From: Methylotenera_A sp040079935
GTDB taxonomy: Bacteria > Pseudomonadota > Gammaproteobacteria > Burkholderiales > Methylophilaceae
NCBI GenBank assembly: GCA_040079935.1
Contig: JBEBJI010000006.1
Span: 27,387-91,386 of the forward strand
DNA length: 64,000 nt
Direction of reading: 5' to 3'
Shown: piece by piece, positions 41,326-49,302 of the stretch
Layout: each line of letters begins with the position of its first letter
Numbering within the stretch: the stretch's first letter is position 1
The notes under the pieces: generated by a model
Told to the model about the DNA's origin: nothing
Databases searched by the model: none
Seen by the model: the letters and a program-made list of their open reading frames with translations, nothing else
Program-made: the position numbers and the translations under genes

Positions 41326-42288
41326 TCAATCCTTAGCTTTAATAAACTGTTCTATTTCGCGCAATACTACGCTATTCAAGTCGGGATTCAAACAATCTAA
41401 CTCTATCGTATCATCCATGCCACGTGACATACTTCTCAACCATGTGAGCTGCCTTTTGGCGAGTTGGCGCGTGGCGAATATGCCTCTGTCACGTAATTCT
41501 GCAGCATCATAATCACCGCGTAAATGTTCTAAAGTTTGTCGATAGCCCACGCAGCGCATAGATGTTGATTCTGGCGTTAAACTTGGGTATTTCGCAATCA
41601 GCGCCCTCACCTCGTCCAGCAAGCCATCTTTTAACATTTGCTCAAATCGCGCTTCAATACGCGCATGCAGCACTTTTCGGTTACTGGGGACTAGTGCAAT
41701 TTTAAGTACTTTATAAGGCAAAACGTCAGAAGTTTGCTTAGCAAACAGGCTAGACATGGTTTCGCCTGTAATTGCATACACCTCCAACGCACGCTGAATG
41801 CGCTGCATATCGTTAGGCATTAAGCGCGCGGCAGTTTCTGGGTCGATGCTCGCAAGCTTACTGTGCATGGCTGGCCAGCCTATTTGCGCGGCTTCTGCGT
41901 CGAGTTTCGCGCGAACTTCTTGGTTGGCCTCTGGCAAACCACTTAAACCGCCCTCTAGCGCCTTAAAATACAACATCGTGCCGCCAACCAATAAAGGGAT
42001 TTTGCTGCGCGCAATAATCTCTGCCATCAAACGCAAGGCATCACTTCTAAAATTCGCCGCAGAATACGCCTCGGTTGGCGGAATCATATCAATCAGATGA
42101 TGCGGTGCGCTTGCTAGCGTTGCCGCATCTGGCTTGGCGGTGCCAATGTTCATGTCTTTAAACACCAATGCAGAATCCACACTGATGATTTCAACCGGAA
42201 ATTTGGAATGCAAATAAACCGCCGCACCAGTCTTACCGCTGGCGGTTGGACCCATGAGGAATATCGCTTTTTTGTTCAAATCTATCAC
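41326..42288 (-). CDS. miaA: MiaA, tRNA dimethylallyltransferase
   Basis: A 320-residue enzyme that adds the dimethylallyl group to A37 of tRNAs reading UNN codons. P-loop LMGPTASGKTGAAV, then LIDMIPPTEAYSAANF and RCVGYRQTLEHLRGDY are family segments. The start overlaps the stop of the upstream HNH gene by 4 bp. In most relatives miaA follows mutL directly. Confidence 0.94.
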   Translation of the reverse strand: MIDLNKKAIFLMGPTASGKTGAAVYLHSKFPVEIISVDSALVFKDMNIGTAKPDAATLASAPHHLIDMIPPTEAYSAANFRSDALRLMAEIIARSKIPLLVGGTMLYFKALEGGLSGLPEANQEVRAKLDAEAAQIGWPAMHSKLASIDPETAARLMPNDMQRIQRALEVYAITGETMSSLFAKQTSDVLPYKVLKIALVPSNRKVLHARIEARFEQMLKDGLLDEVRALIAKYPSLTPESTSMRCVGYRQTLEHLRGDYDAAELRDRGIFATRQLAKRQLTWLRSMSRGMDDTIELDCLNPDLNSVVLREIEQFIKAKD

Positions 42289-43070
42289 GAATCAGCCCCT
42301 GTGCCCCGTTCGTTAAGTTTCAACATATTGGCATCAAAAGCAACGAGACCTACAACATAGAAGGACATTCGAAAATAAATACCATACATTCCCAAATGGC
42401 CGTCTTCTGAAATCTGAACGCTATAGGAAAATTGCTTATTGAGGCTTACATTGTCTCTTTTAAGTTGGACATCCTCTCTTACTAACCCATTAAGTTCTTT
42501 AGGAAACTTCCCAGCCATAAAATCTGCATTTGACCACCATTTAGTTTTTATTGCAGAGTTATGTGGGACAATTTTTCCTGTATGCTTGTAATGCAATGCT
42601 TTGATAATCTTAATATTTACAATATCAATTGCCTGATTCCAGCCACTAGGTACACTAACAAGAGGTAGCTCGCCGTAGGTCTGGCCTTGGCCAATTTGTA
42701 ATCCGTGCTTCTTAGCCAACCTTCTTTTCTGATTCGCGCTTAAAATTATACTGCCCGCCTCATCTGGATAAAGCTCAATATATGCTTTAATAAGTTTTTC
42801 TGTTTCGCGAGAAACCACCTCAGACTCTTTTTCGGAAGGATTTATTCTTGAAACCATAGCAAAGATGCTGTCATCTTTACTAGAATCATTATTACATTTT
42901 GAACATGCTGGGAAAACGTATCCTATAGGCCATTTTTTACTATCGAAAACACTTTTAGGGGGCAAATGGTCTTGGGTCGTAGCTTTTTCTATTCCTCCAC
43001 AAAAACAGCAGATAGGATGAGAAGATAAAAATCTCGTAAGTCCATTTAACCTACTTTTCTTTTTACCCAA
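42285..43070 (-). CDS. HNH endonuclease-like protein inserted between mutL and miaA
   Basis: A 261-residue protein with a TTG start at 43070. The N-terminal part has a zinc-ribbon HNH layout: CCFCGG, TTQDHLPPKSVF (His catalytic candidate), then PACSKCNNDSSKDD. The last 150 residues have no motif I recognise. The DNA is visibly more AT-rich than its neighbours. It fits tightly: one base after the mutL stop and a 4-bp overlap with miaA, so it is likely translated with them. It may be a domesticated nuclease or a recent insertion that left the operon intact. Confidence 0.6.
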   Translation of the reverse strand: MGKKKSRLNGLTRFLSSHPICCFCGGIEKATTQDHLPPKSVFDSKKWPIGYVFPACSKCNNDSSKDDSIFAMVSRINPSEKESEVVSRETEKLIKAYIELYPDEAGSIILSANQKRRLAKKHGLQIGQGQTYGELPLVSVPSGWNQAIDIVNIKIIKALHYKHTGKIVPHNSAIKTKWWSNADFMAGKFPKELNGLVREDVQLKRDNVSLNKQFSYSVQISEDGHLGMYGIYFRMSFYVVGLVAFDANMLKLNERGTGADS

Positions 43071-43071
43071 A

Positions 43072-44868
43072 CTATTTACCCCGCATAAACATTTTGTCTA
43101 AATCGGTCATGGATACCTGAAACCAAGTCGGGCGGCCGTGATTACACATACCACTGCGTTCTGTCGCTTCCATATCGCGAAGCAAGGCGTTCATTTCGGG
43201 AATAGTGAGGCTACGATTCGCACGCACAGCCGCGTGGCAAGCCATGGTGCCTAATAACTCATTACGACGCTCCGTGAGCGCACGGCTGGCACCGTATTCG
43301 CGTAAATCTTTCAATACGTCTCTGGCTAATTGCACGGCGTCTGCATTTTGTAGCATGGTGGGCACTGCGCGAACTGCTAATGTAGAAGGCGAAAGCACGG
43401 CAATATCAAACCCCAATTGCCGCAGATTATCCGCGCCGCTTGCCAGCTCTTCGTTAACGGCTGCCACTTCTAGCCTATCTGCATTAAAGCTCACGGGAAT
43501 GAGCAATGGTTGCATACTAACCGCGTTATCATCGAGTGCGTTTTTAAGTTGCTCGTACATAATGCGCTCGTGTGCGGCGTGCATATCGACCACCACCAAG
43601 CCTTGCGCGTTTTGTGCCAGCACGTATATGCCGTGAATTTGCGCAACGGCAAAGCCTAAAGGAAACGTATGTGTGTTTTCAGCATTTAAAATGGCATCGC
43701 CAGCAACCGCATGGATATTGGCTTGCAGAGCATCTGTTTTCGCGATATTTTGAGTGCTGCCGAATAAAGTTTCATAAAAATTGGTGGGTTGCTGTGCGCC
43801 TAAATTGATTTGAGATTGATATTGCGGATAAGCTGCGAATGGATTATGTGCGGCTTGATTGGCCGTTACTGCATTTGAAACGCCCGTTGGCGTGGCCAAA
43901 CTTTTATTCAGCGCGTGAAAAATAAAGCGGTGAATCGCTTGTCCATCGCGAAAACGCACCTCGGTTTTTGCTGGATGCACGTTCACATCGACAAGATTAG
44001 GATCAAGCTCTAAAAACAGCACAAAAGCTGGGTGGCGGTCGTGATGCAGCACATCTTGATAGGCTTGGCGAATGGCGTGCGCAATGAGTTTGTCGCGCAC
44101 AAAACGACCGTTAACATAGACATATTGCGTATCGCGGCTGTTGCGGTTAAACGTCGGTTTCGCTGCCATTCCCCACAATTTTAGGCCTGCAGCTTCTTCG
44201 CTAATTTCGATAGATTCGGCTGCAAATTCCGCGCCTAACACCTCGCTGAAGCGCTTATTTGCGTGACTCGCACTATAACGACTTAAAACGCGACCATTAT
44301 GCTGTAGCGTAAACGTGACATCGGGGCGAGAAAGCGCGACGCGACTAAACGCTTCTTCGCAATGACCGAATTCGGTGGCTTCAGTTTTTAAAAACTTGCG
44401 CCTCGCCGGTGTGTTGAAATATAAATCATTGACTTCGACGATTGTGCCAACATCCAATCCAATTGGCTCGAGATGCGCTATTTCACTTCCTTCCGAGGCA
44501 ATACGCCATGCGTGTTTAGTTTCAACTGCACGGCTTGAAATCTGCGTGCGCGAAACAGATGCTATACTCGCCAACGCCTCACCACGAAAACCTAAACTGG
44601 CGACAGATTCCAAATCTTCCAGCGTGGCAATTTTACTCGTGGCATGGCGTGTCAGCGCCATAGCTAAGTCATCTTGTGCAATGCCGTTGCCGTTATCAGT
44701 GACTTTTAGTTGCTTAACTCCGCCTTGCAAAAGTGAAACTTGAATATCGCTAGAACCCGCGTCCAGGCTATTTTCCAGCAATTCTTTCAATGCTGAGGCA
44801 GGCCGTTCCACGACCTCGCCAGCGGCGATTTGACTGATGAGTTGATTGGGTAAAAGTTGGATGCGCAT
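43072..44868 (-). CDS. mutL: MutL, mismatch repair protein (endonuclease type)
   Basis: A 598-residue protein starting at ATG 44868. The GHKL ATPase motifs are present: LLENSLDAGSS, DNGNGI, GFRGEALASI. The C-terminal domain carries DMHAAHERIMYE, the metal-binding endonuclease motif, and CNHGRPTW, so this MutL can probably nick DNA itself. The linker between the two domains holds residues about 378-391 (DALQANIHAVAGDA), encoded by a dispersed palindrome copy. It lies between amiC and the HNH gene. Confidence 0.94.
   Translation of the reverse strand: MRIQLLPNQLISQIAAGEVVERPASALKELLENSLDAGSSDIQVSLLQGGVKQLKVTDNGNGIAQDDLAMALTRHATSKIATLEDLESVASLGFRGEALASIASVSRTQISSRAVETKHAWRIASEGSEIAHLEPIGLDVGTIVEVNDLYFNTPARRKFLKTEATEFGHCEEAFSRVALSRPDVTFTLQHNGRVLSRYSASHANKRFSEVLGAEFAAESIEISEEAAGLKLWGMAAKPTFNRNSRDTQYVYVNGRFVRDKLIAHAIRQAYQDVLHHDRHPAFVLFLELDPNLVDVNVHPAKTEVRFRDGQAIHRFIFHALNKSLATPTGVSNAVTANQAAHNPFAAYPQYQSQINLGAQQPTNFYETLFGSTQNIAKTDALQANIHAVAGDAILNAENTHTFPLGFAVAQIHGIYVLAQNAQGLVVVDMHAAHERIMYEQLKNALDDNAVSMQPLLIPVSFNADRLEVAAVNEELASGADNLRQLGFDIAVLSPSTLAVRAVPTMLQNADAVQLARDVLKDLREYGASRALTERRNELLGTMACHAAVRANRSLTIPEMNALLRDMEATERSGMCNHGRPTWFQVSMTDLDKMFMRGK
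43697..43733 (+). repeat. dispersed palindrome inside mutL
   Basis: Exact loop GCATGGATATT and right arm GGCTTGCAGAGCAT; the left arm is diverged (ATCGCCAGCAACC). It shares the variant left flank GGCATCGCCA with the malQ copy, so the two form a subfamily. Confidence 0.88.
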
Positions 44869-44941
44869 AGGCAGTATTCTACTTTGATTTCGCCCGAAAG
44901 GGCCTATTGGAAATGCCGCAATTTTGCGCTTAGAAAAGGTG

Positions 44942-46273
44942 CTAATCTTTGGCGATTTTGGTTTTTGCCAACGCAGGATTGCTGGCGAAATACTTTTTAA
45001 TACCATTTAAAATAGAATCTACCAATTTATCTTGGTAAGCCTCATCATTTAATCTTTTTTCTTCATCCGGGTTGCTGATAAATGCCGTCTCAACCAATAT
45101 CGACGGGATATCTGGCGATTTTAATACTGCAAAACCCGCTTGTTCGACATGATTTTTATGTAATTTATTAATCTCACCAATATGCCCAAGCACGGCTTTG
45201 CCAAGTTTCAAACTATCGTTAATCGTCGCGGTTTGTGATAAATCTAACAAGGTTTTAGCTAGCACGGGATCGCGACCTCCAAGACTCACGCCCCCAATCA
45301 AATCCGATTCATTTTCCTTTTTCGCCAAATATCTAGCCGAGGCACTTGTCGCGCCTTTTTCTGACAGCGCGAACACCGAAGAGCCGCGCGCAGCGGGGTT
45401 GGTAAAAGCATCGGCGTGAATCGAGATGAACAAATCAGCCTTAAATTTACGCGCCTTGACTACGCGCGTACCAAGCGGCACAAAATAATCGCCATCGCGC
45501 GTTAACATGGCGCGCATATTGGGTTCTTCATCAATTTTTGCCTTTAGTTTTTTGGCAATATTTAATGTAATATCTTTCTCGCGACTACCATTGGCACCGC
45601 GAGCACCTGGGTCTTCGCCACCGTGGCCAGCATCAATCGCGATGGTAATTAAACGCTCGTCATCTTTACTGGCTATAGTTGTTTCTTCTTTTTTATCGGC
45701 AGGTACAGCGTCTGGGGCTGGCTCAGCTGTTGCTTCTGAAGTTACTTCGTCTGGCCCGCCAGTGCTAGGCGGTAGCGGCTCTATCACTGGTTTTGTGGTA
45801 TCTGTCTCGGTCGACTTTTTATCTTCACTACTTTTTTTACCTAGCATGGCCATTAATTCATCTTGCAGCGGGTAAATATCCAACACTAATCGATGTTTAT
45901 AATCACCAGCGGGGGCCAGCGCGAACAAGTTCGATTTCACCTCGCCTTTTAAATCCACCGCAATGCGCACTACGCCAGGTTTAAACTTGGCTACACGCAC
46001 TTGTTTGATATACGGATCGCCCGACAAAATTTTGTCCGAAAGTGAAGTGAGCGCGTTGGTCAGCTCTAAATCTTCAATATCCAGTACCAATCTATCAGGA
46101 TTTTTTAAAATTATGAGCTGATATTTGATGGGCGCGGAAGATTCAAATGCAATACGCGTATATTCCTGCGCAGGCCATACGCGCGCAGCTGTGATGGTAT
46201 TTGCGGCATAAGCAATTGAATTTATTAGAAATAAACTTGCTAACAGAAAGTAAGTTAAAACGCTTTTAAACAT
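44942..46273 (-). CDS. amiC: AmiC-type N-acetylmuramoyl-L-alanine amidase
   Basis: A 443-residue periplasmic enzyme that cleaves peptidoglycan cross-links at cell division. Signal peptide, AMIN septal-targeting domain (about 25-140), a Pro/Glu-rich linker, then the Amidase_3 zinc domain (about 205-435) with IDAGHGGEDPG and the Glu in SREKDITLN. The start overlaps tsaE by 19 bp. A shorter paralogue of its AMIN domain lies at 47792. Confidence 0.92.
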   Translation of the reverse strand: MFKSVLTYFLLASLFLINSIAYAANTITAARVWPAQEYTRIAFESSAPIKYQLIILKNPDRLVLDIEDLELTNALTSLSDKILSGDPYIKQVRVAKFKPGVVRIAVDLKGEVKSNLFALAPAGDYKHRLVLDIYPLQDELMAMLGKKSSEDKKSTETDTTKPVIEPLPPSTGGPDEVTSEATAEPAPDAVPADKKEETTIASKDDERLITIAIDAGHGGEDPGARGANGSREKDITLNIAKKLKAKIDEEPNMRAMLTRDGDYFVPLGTRVVKARKFKADLFISIHADAFTNPAARGSSVFALSEKGATSASARYLAKKENESDLIGGVSLGGRDPVLAKTLLDLSQTATINDSLKLGKAVLGHIGEINKLHKNHVEQAGFAVLKSPDIPSILVETAFISNPDEEKRLNDEAYQDKLVDSILNGIKKYFASNPALAKTKIAKD

Positions 46274-46734
46274 GCTTTACCTAGTGATGAACTTGCTGAA
46301 AATTGAATTTTTCGGCCATGTGTATTTTGGTCTAACTTAAACATTGAAAGTTTCACATGAATATCTGGCTCTGGCAACACGTGTGCGGCTTTTTCTGGCC
46401 ATTCGATCAAGCAAATACTTTGCGGATTAAAATAATCTCTAAAGCCTGCCGCATCCCATTCCTCTTCGCTATTAAATCTATATAAATCAAAATGATAAAC
46501 TTGATATCTCGAAACAGTATAAGGTTCAACCAATGTATATGTCGGGCTTTTAACTTTGCCAACATGGCCTAAACCATGCAAAACACCTCGTACAAAAGTG
46601 GTTTTTCCCGCGCCTAGGTCGCCATGCAAGTAAATATTTAACCCTGACACCAAAATACTAGAAAATCGCTCACCGCAAGCCAATGTTGCTGCTTCATTAT
46701 CTAATGTTAATGTAATATCATTGCCGCTATGCAT
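46255..46734 (-). CDS. tsaE: TsaE, tRNA t6A biosynthesis ATPase
   Basis: A 159-residue P-loop protein (LHGDLGAGKTTFVRG, SPTYTLVEPY, LIEWPEKA) that works with TsaB and TsaD in making t6A37 in tRNA. The start codon CAT/ATG at 46734 lies within the palindrome ATGCAT, the other half of which is the start of queG, so no upstream non-coding DNA exists. Confidence 0.92.
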   Translation of the reverse strand: MHSGNDITLTLDNEAATLACGERFSSILVSGLNIYLHGDLGAGKTTFVRGVLHGLGHVGKVKSPTYTLVEPYTVSRYQVYHFDLYRFNSEEEWDAAGFRDYFNPQSICLIEWPEKAAHVLPEPDIHVKLSMFKLDQNTHGRKIQFSASSSLGKACLKAF

Positions 46735-47790
46735 TTAAACACTTCTAACGATTATGCGAGCCTTGCGGCTGACATCAAGCGCTGGGGCCGTGAGCTGGGC
46801 TTTGCGGAGATTGGCATCGCCGATATTGATTTGTCGCGCGCAGAAATTGAGCACCAAGCGTGGATTAAAAAAGGCTTTCATGGTGACATGGATTATATGG
46901 CAAAACATGGCACAAAACGCACGCGCCCTGCCGATTTAGTGCCAAATACTATGCGCGTGATTTCCGCCAGATTGGATTATTTGCCGCCCAAAGTGCGCGA
47001 TAGCTGGAATGTAATGGAAAACGGTGAGCGAGCATTTATTTCGCGCTATGCGCTTGGCCGCGATTATCACAAAGTAATGCGCAATAAACTACAAAAATTG
47101 TGCGATAAAATCTCAGAGAATGTAAAAGAATTTGAATTCAGAGTCTTTACAGATAGCGCGCCAGTGCTAGAAGTGGCGCTGGCAGAGAAAGCTGGCTTGG
47201 GTTGGCGCGGCAAACATACTTTACTGATTAATAAAGAACATGGCTCATGGTTTTTTCTGGGTGAAATTTACACCAATTTACCGTTGCCGACAGATGAAAA
47301 AGCCTCTAACCATTGCGGCACGTGCTCGGCTTGCATCGACATCTGCCCTACTCATGCCATTACTGCGCCTTACGAAGTAGATGCGCGGCGCTGCATTTCA
47401 TATTTAACTATCGAGCTGAAAGGCTCTATACCATTAGAGTTCAGACCATTAATAGGCAATAGAGTGTATGGCTGTGACGATTGCCAACTCGTATGCCCGT
47501 GGAATAAATTTGCAGAGATTACGCAAGAGCTAGATTTTAATGTGCGCAACGGTTTAGATGACATCAGCTTAATTGAATGTTTTGGCTGGAGTGAAGCAGA
47601 ATTCAACCAAAAAATGGCGGGTAGTGCGATTTATAGAATCGGTTACGCGCAATGGCTACGCAATATCGCAGTAGGTTTAGGCAATGCGCCTAGCTCACCC
47701 GAAGTACTTAGCGCATTAAAAGCGCGCGCAAATGACAGCAGTGAGTTGCTGCGAGAGCACGTAGAATGGGCATTGCAGAGGCATCAATAA
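46729..47790 (+). CDS. queG: QueG, epoxyqueuosine reductase
   Basis: A 353-residue cobalamin-dependent iron-sulfur enzyme that reduces epoxyqueuosine to queuosine in tRNA. Two [4Fe-4S] clusters are bound by CGTCSACIDICP (about residue 195) and CDDCQLVCPWN (about 249). The N-terminal part has LAADIKRWGRELGF. It is divergent from tsaE, sharing the ATGCAT start palindrome; its promoter must therefore lie inside tsaE. Confidence 0.93.
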   Translation: MHLNTSNDYASLAADIKRWGRELGFAEIGIADIDLSRAEIEHQAWIKKGFHGDMDYMAKHGTKRTRPADLVPNTMRVISARLDYLPPKVRDSWNVMENGERAFISRYALGRDYHKVMRNKLQKLCDKISENVKEFEFRVFTDSAPVLEVALAEKAGLGWRGKHTLLINKEHGSWFFLGEIYTNLPLPTDEKASNHCGTCSACIDICPTHAITAPYEVDARRCISYLTIELKGSIPLEFRPLIGNRVYGCDDCQLVCPWNKFAEITQELDFNVRNGLDDISLIECFGWSEAEFNQKMAGSAIYRIGYAQWLRNIAVGLGNAPSSPEVLSALKARANDSSELLREHVEWALQRHQ

Positions 47791-47791
47791 A

Positions 47792-48364
47792 CTACTCAAC
47801 ATTTTTCTGCAATTCCATTTCAGGCTCGAAAACTGGATTGCGCTCCAACACAATCCCAGTACCGTTGCTGCTTGAGCTTTCTTTGGCATCTAACATAGGT
47901 GCCTCGTTGCTTGGGGCGCTTTCAACGCCAATCTCTTCAGCTTTCACTGGGTAAATATCCAAGGCTAAGCGATGCTGATATCCGCCTGCAGGCTTGTAGG
48001 TGCTCAACTTTGGGGCGGCCGCAGTTTTTAAATCCACCACTACGCGTGTGACGCCTTGCTTAAAATTGGCCACTCGCACTTTTTTAATGTAAAAATCTTC
48101 TGGCAAAACATTGCTTGTAAGTGCTTTCAGCGATTGATTTATCGCGACGTTTTTCAAATCCAGCACCACGCGATCAGGTTTTTTAAGTATCAGCATCGCA
48201 TGCACAATAGCTTGGTCAGATTCAATAGTAATACGCGTATATTCGCTGACAGGCAATACGCTAGCAGCAATAACCGTTGCAGCGTAGCTAGATATATTTG
48301 CTAATGAAAAAGCGCTAACAAACAGAAATTTGGCAAAAAAATTATTCACTCGCGAAACATACAA
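47792..48364 (-). CDS. stand-alone AMIN-domain protein, paralogue of the AmiC N-terminal part
   Basis: A 190-residue exported protein. The signal peptide is followed by an AMIN domain (about 25-145) that parallels AmiC's closely: VLPVSEYTRITIESD against VWPAQEYTRIAFESS, and HRLALDIYPV against HRLVLDIYPL. There is no catalytic domain; the tail is polar and low-complexity. AMIN domains bind peptidoglycan at the septum or secretin complexes. This copy could compete with or localise partners. It lies 5 bp after glk. Confidence 0.7.
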   Translation of the reverse strand: MYVSRVNNFFAKFLFVSAFSLANISSYAATVIAASVLPVSEYTRITIESDQAIVHAMLILKKPDRVVLDLKNVAINQSLKALTSNVLPEDFYIKKVRVANFKQGVTRVVVDLKTAAAPKLSTYKPAGGYQHRLALDIYPVKAEEIGVESAPSNEAPMLDAKESSSSNGTGIVLERNPVFEPEMELQKNVE

Positions 48365-48369
48365 ACTAA

Positions 48370-49302
48370 TTAAGCTAGAGTCAACTTTGCCGAACTTAAC
48401 ATGGCAGCCCCCAACATACCTGCGGTATCATTGGTAGTGGAAATTTTAACGGTGATTTTGTCGCGCAATACGGGGATTAAATCGGCTTCAAACCTTGCAT
48501 CGAAAGCGCTTTTCATCAAAAGCCAAGCGCCACTCATGCCGCCACCAATCACAACGGTTTGCGCATCCACCACCTTCAAAATGCTCGCAAGCGCTTGTGC
48601 TAAAGCATTTGCAGCCAGTTCGTAAGCCTCGATTGCCGCTTTATCACCTTTATGTGCAAGTTCAGCAATTTGATGTGCGGTAAGTTGTTTTTGTATGGCG
48701 TTAAAATAGCTAATGGCGACGCCAGTGGCCGAAGCATAGGCTTCCATGCAGCCTTTGTTGCCACAACCACATTGTCGGCCGTTTGATTCAACGATGATGT
48801 GCCCAACTTCCATCGCACAGCCATGTTGTCCGCTAACTATTTTGCTATCTAAAATTAAACCTCCGCCCACGCCCGTGCCAAGTCCCATGTAAATCAGCCC
48901 GCCTTCCGGCTTGCCTGCTAAACTATATTCACCAAAAGCAGCTGCATTGGCATCGTTTTCTAACGCAACTGGTAAATTGATGGCTTTCGACAATTGCGCG
49001 CTCAAATCAAAATCTTTCAAATGCGGCAAATTGGGCGATTGCATTATTTTTTTTGTTGTTGGGTCAATAAAACCTGGGAAACCGACACCAACTGCTTGAA
49101 TTGCGAGATATTTTTTTTGCAGCGCGTGAATTTCTGTAAATAAAATTCTTATTACTTCTACAGGCGCAGTTTCAAAAGTAAGCGCCCGGCAGACCCCACC
49201 AATATTGACTTCCAGGCGTGTTATTTCGACTAATTTTTTGCCTTCAAACACACCAAATCGAATATTAGTGCCGCCAACATCGATGCCAATCGTTAATGCC
49301 AC
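48370..49302 (-). CDS. ROK-family sugar kinase (glucokinase or fructokinase)
   Basis: A 310-residue ROK kinase with the ATP motif IGIDVGGTNIRFGV, LENDANAAAFGEY, the catalytic Asp in VALENDANA, and the zinc motif CGCGNKGCMEAYASA. It phosphorylates a hexose, probably glucose freed by malQ and the GH57 enzyme, in whose operon it sits; TAATG overlap with malQ. Confidence 0.85.
   Translation of the reverse strand: MALTIGIDVGGTNIRFGVFEGKKLVEITRLEVNIGGVCRALTFETAPVEVIRILFTEIHALQKKYLAIQAVGVGFPGFIDPTTKKIMQSPNLPHLKDFDLSAQLSKAINLPVALENDANAAAFGEYSLAGKPEGGLIYMGLGTGVGGGLILDSKIVSGQHGCAMEVGHIIVESNGRQCGCGNKGCMEAYASATGVAISYFNAIQKQLTAHQIAELAHKGDKAAIEAYELAANALAQALASILKVVDAQTVVIGGGMSGAWLLMKSAFDARFEADLIPVLRDKITVKISTTNDTAGMLGAAMLSSAKLTLA

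Noticed and set aside
43072..45006. Longer mutL with an N-terminal extension to 45006
   Set aside because: MutL proteins begin at the IQLLPNQLISQIAAGE segment; the upstream residues are unrelated and the ATG at 44868 fits.
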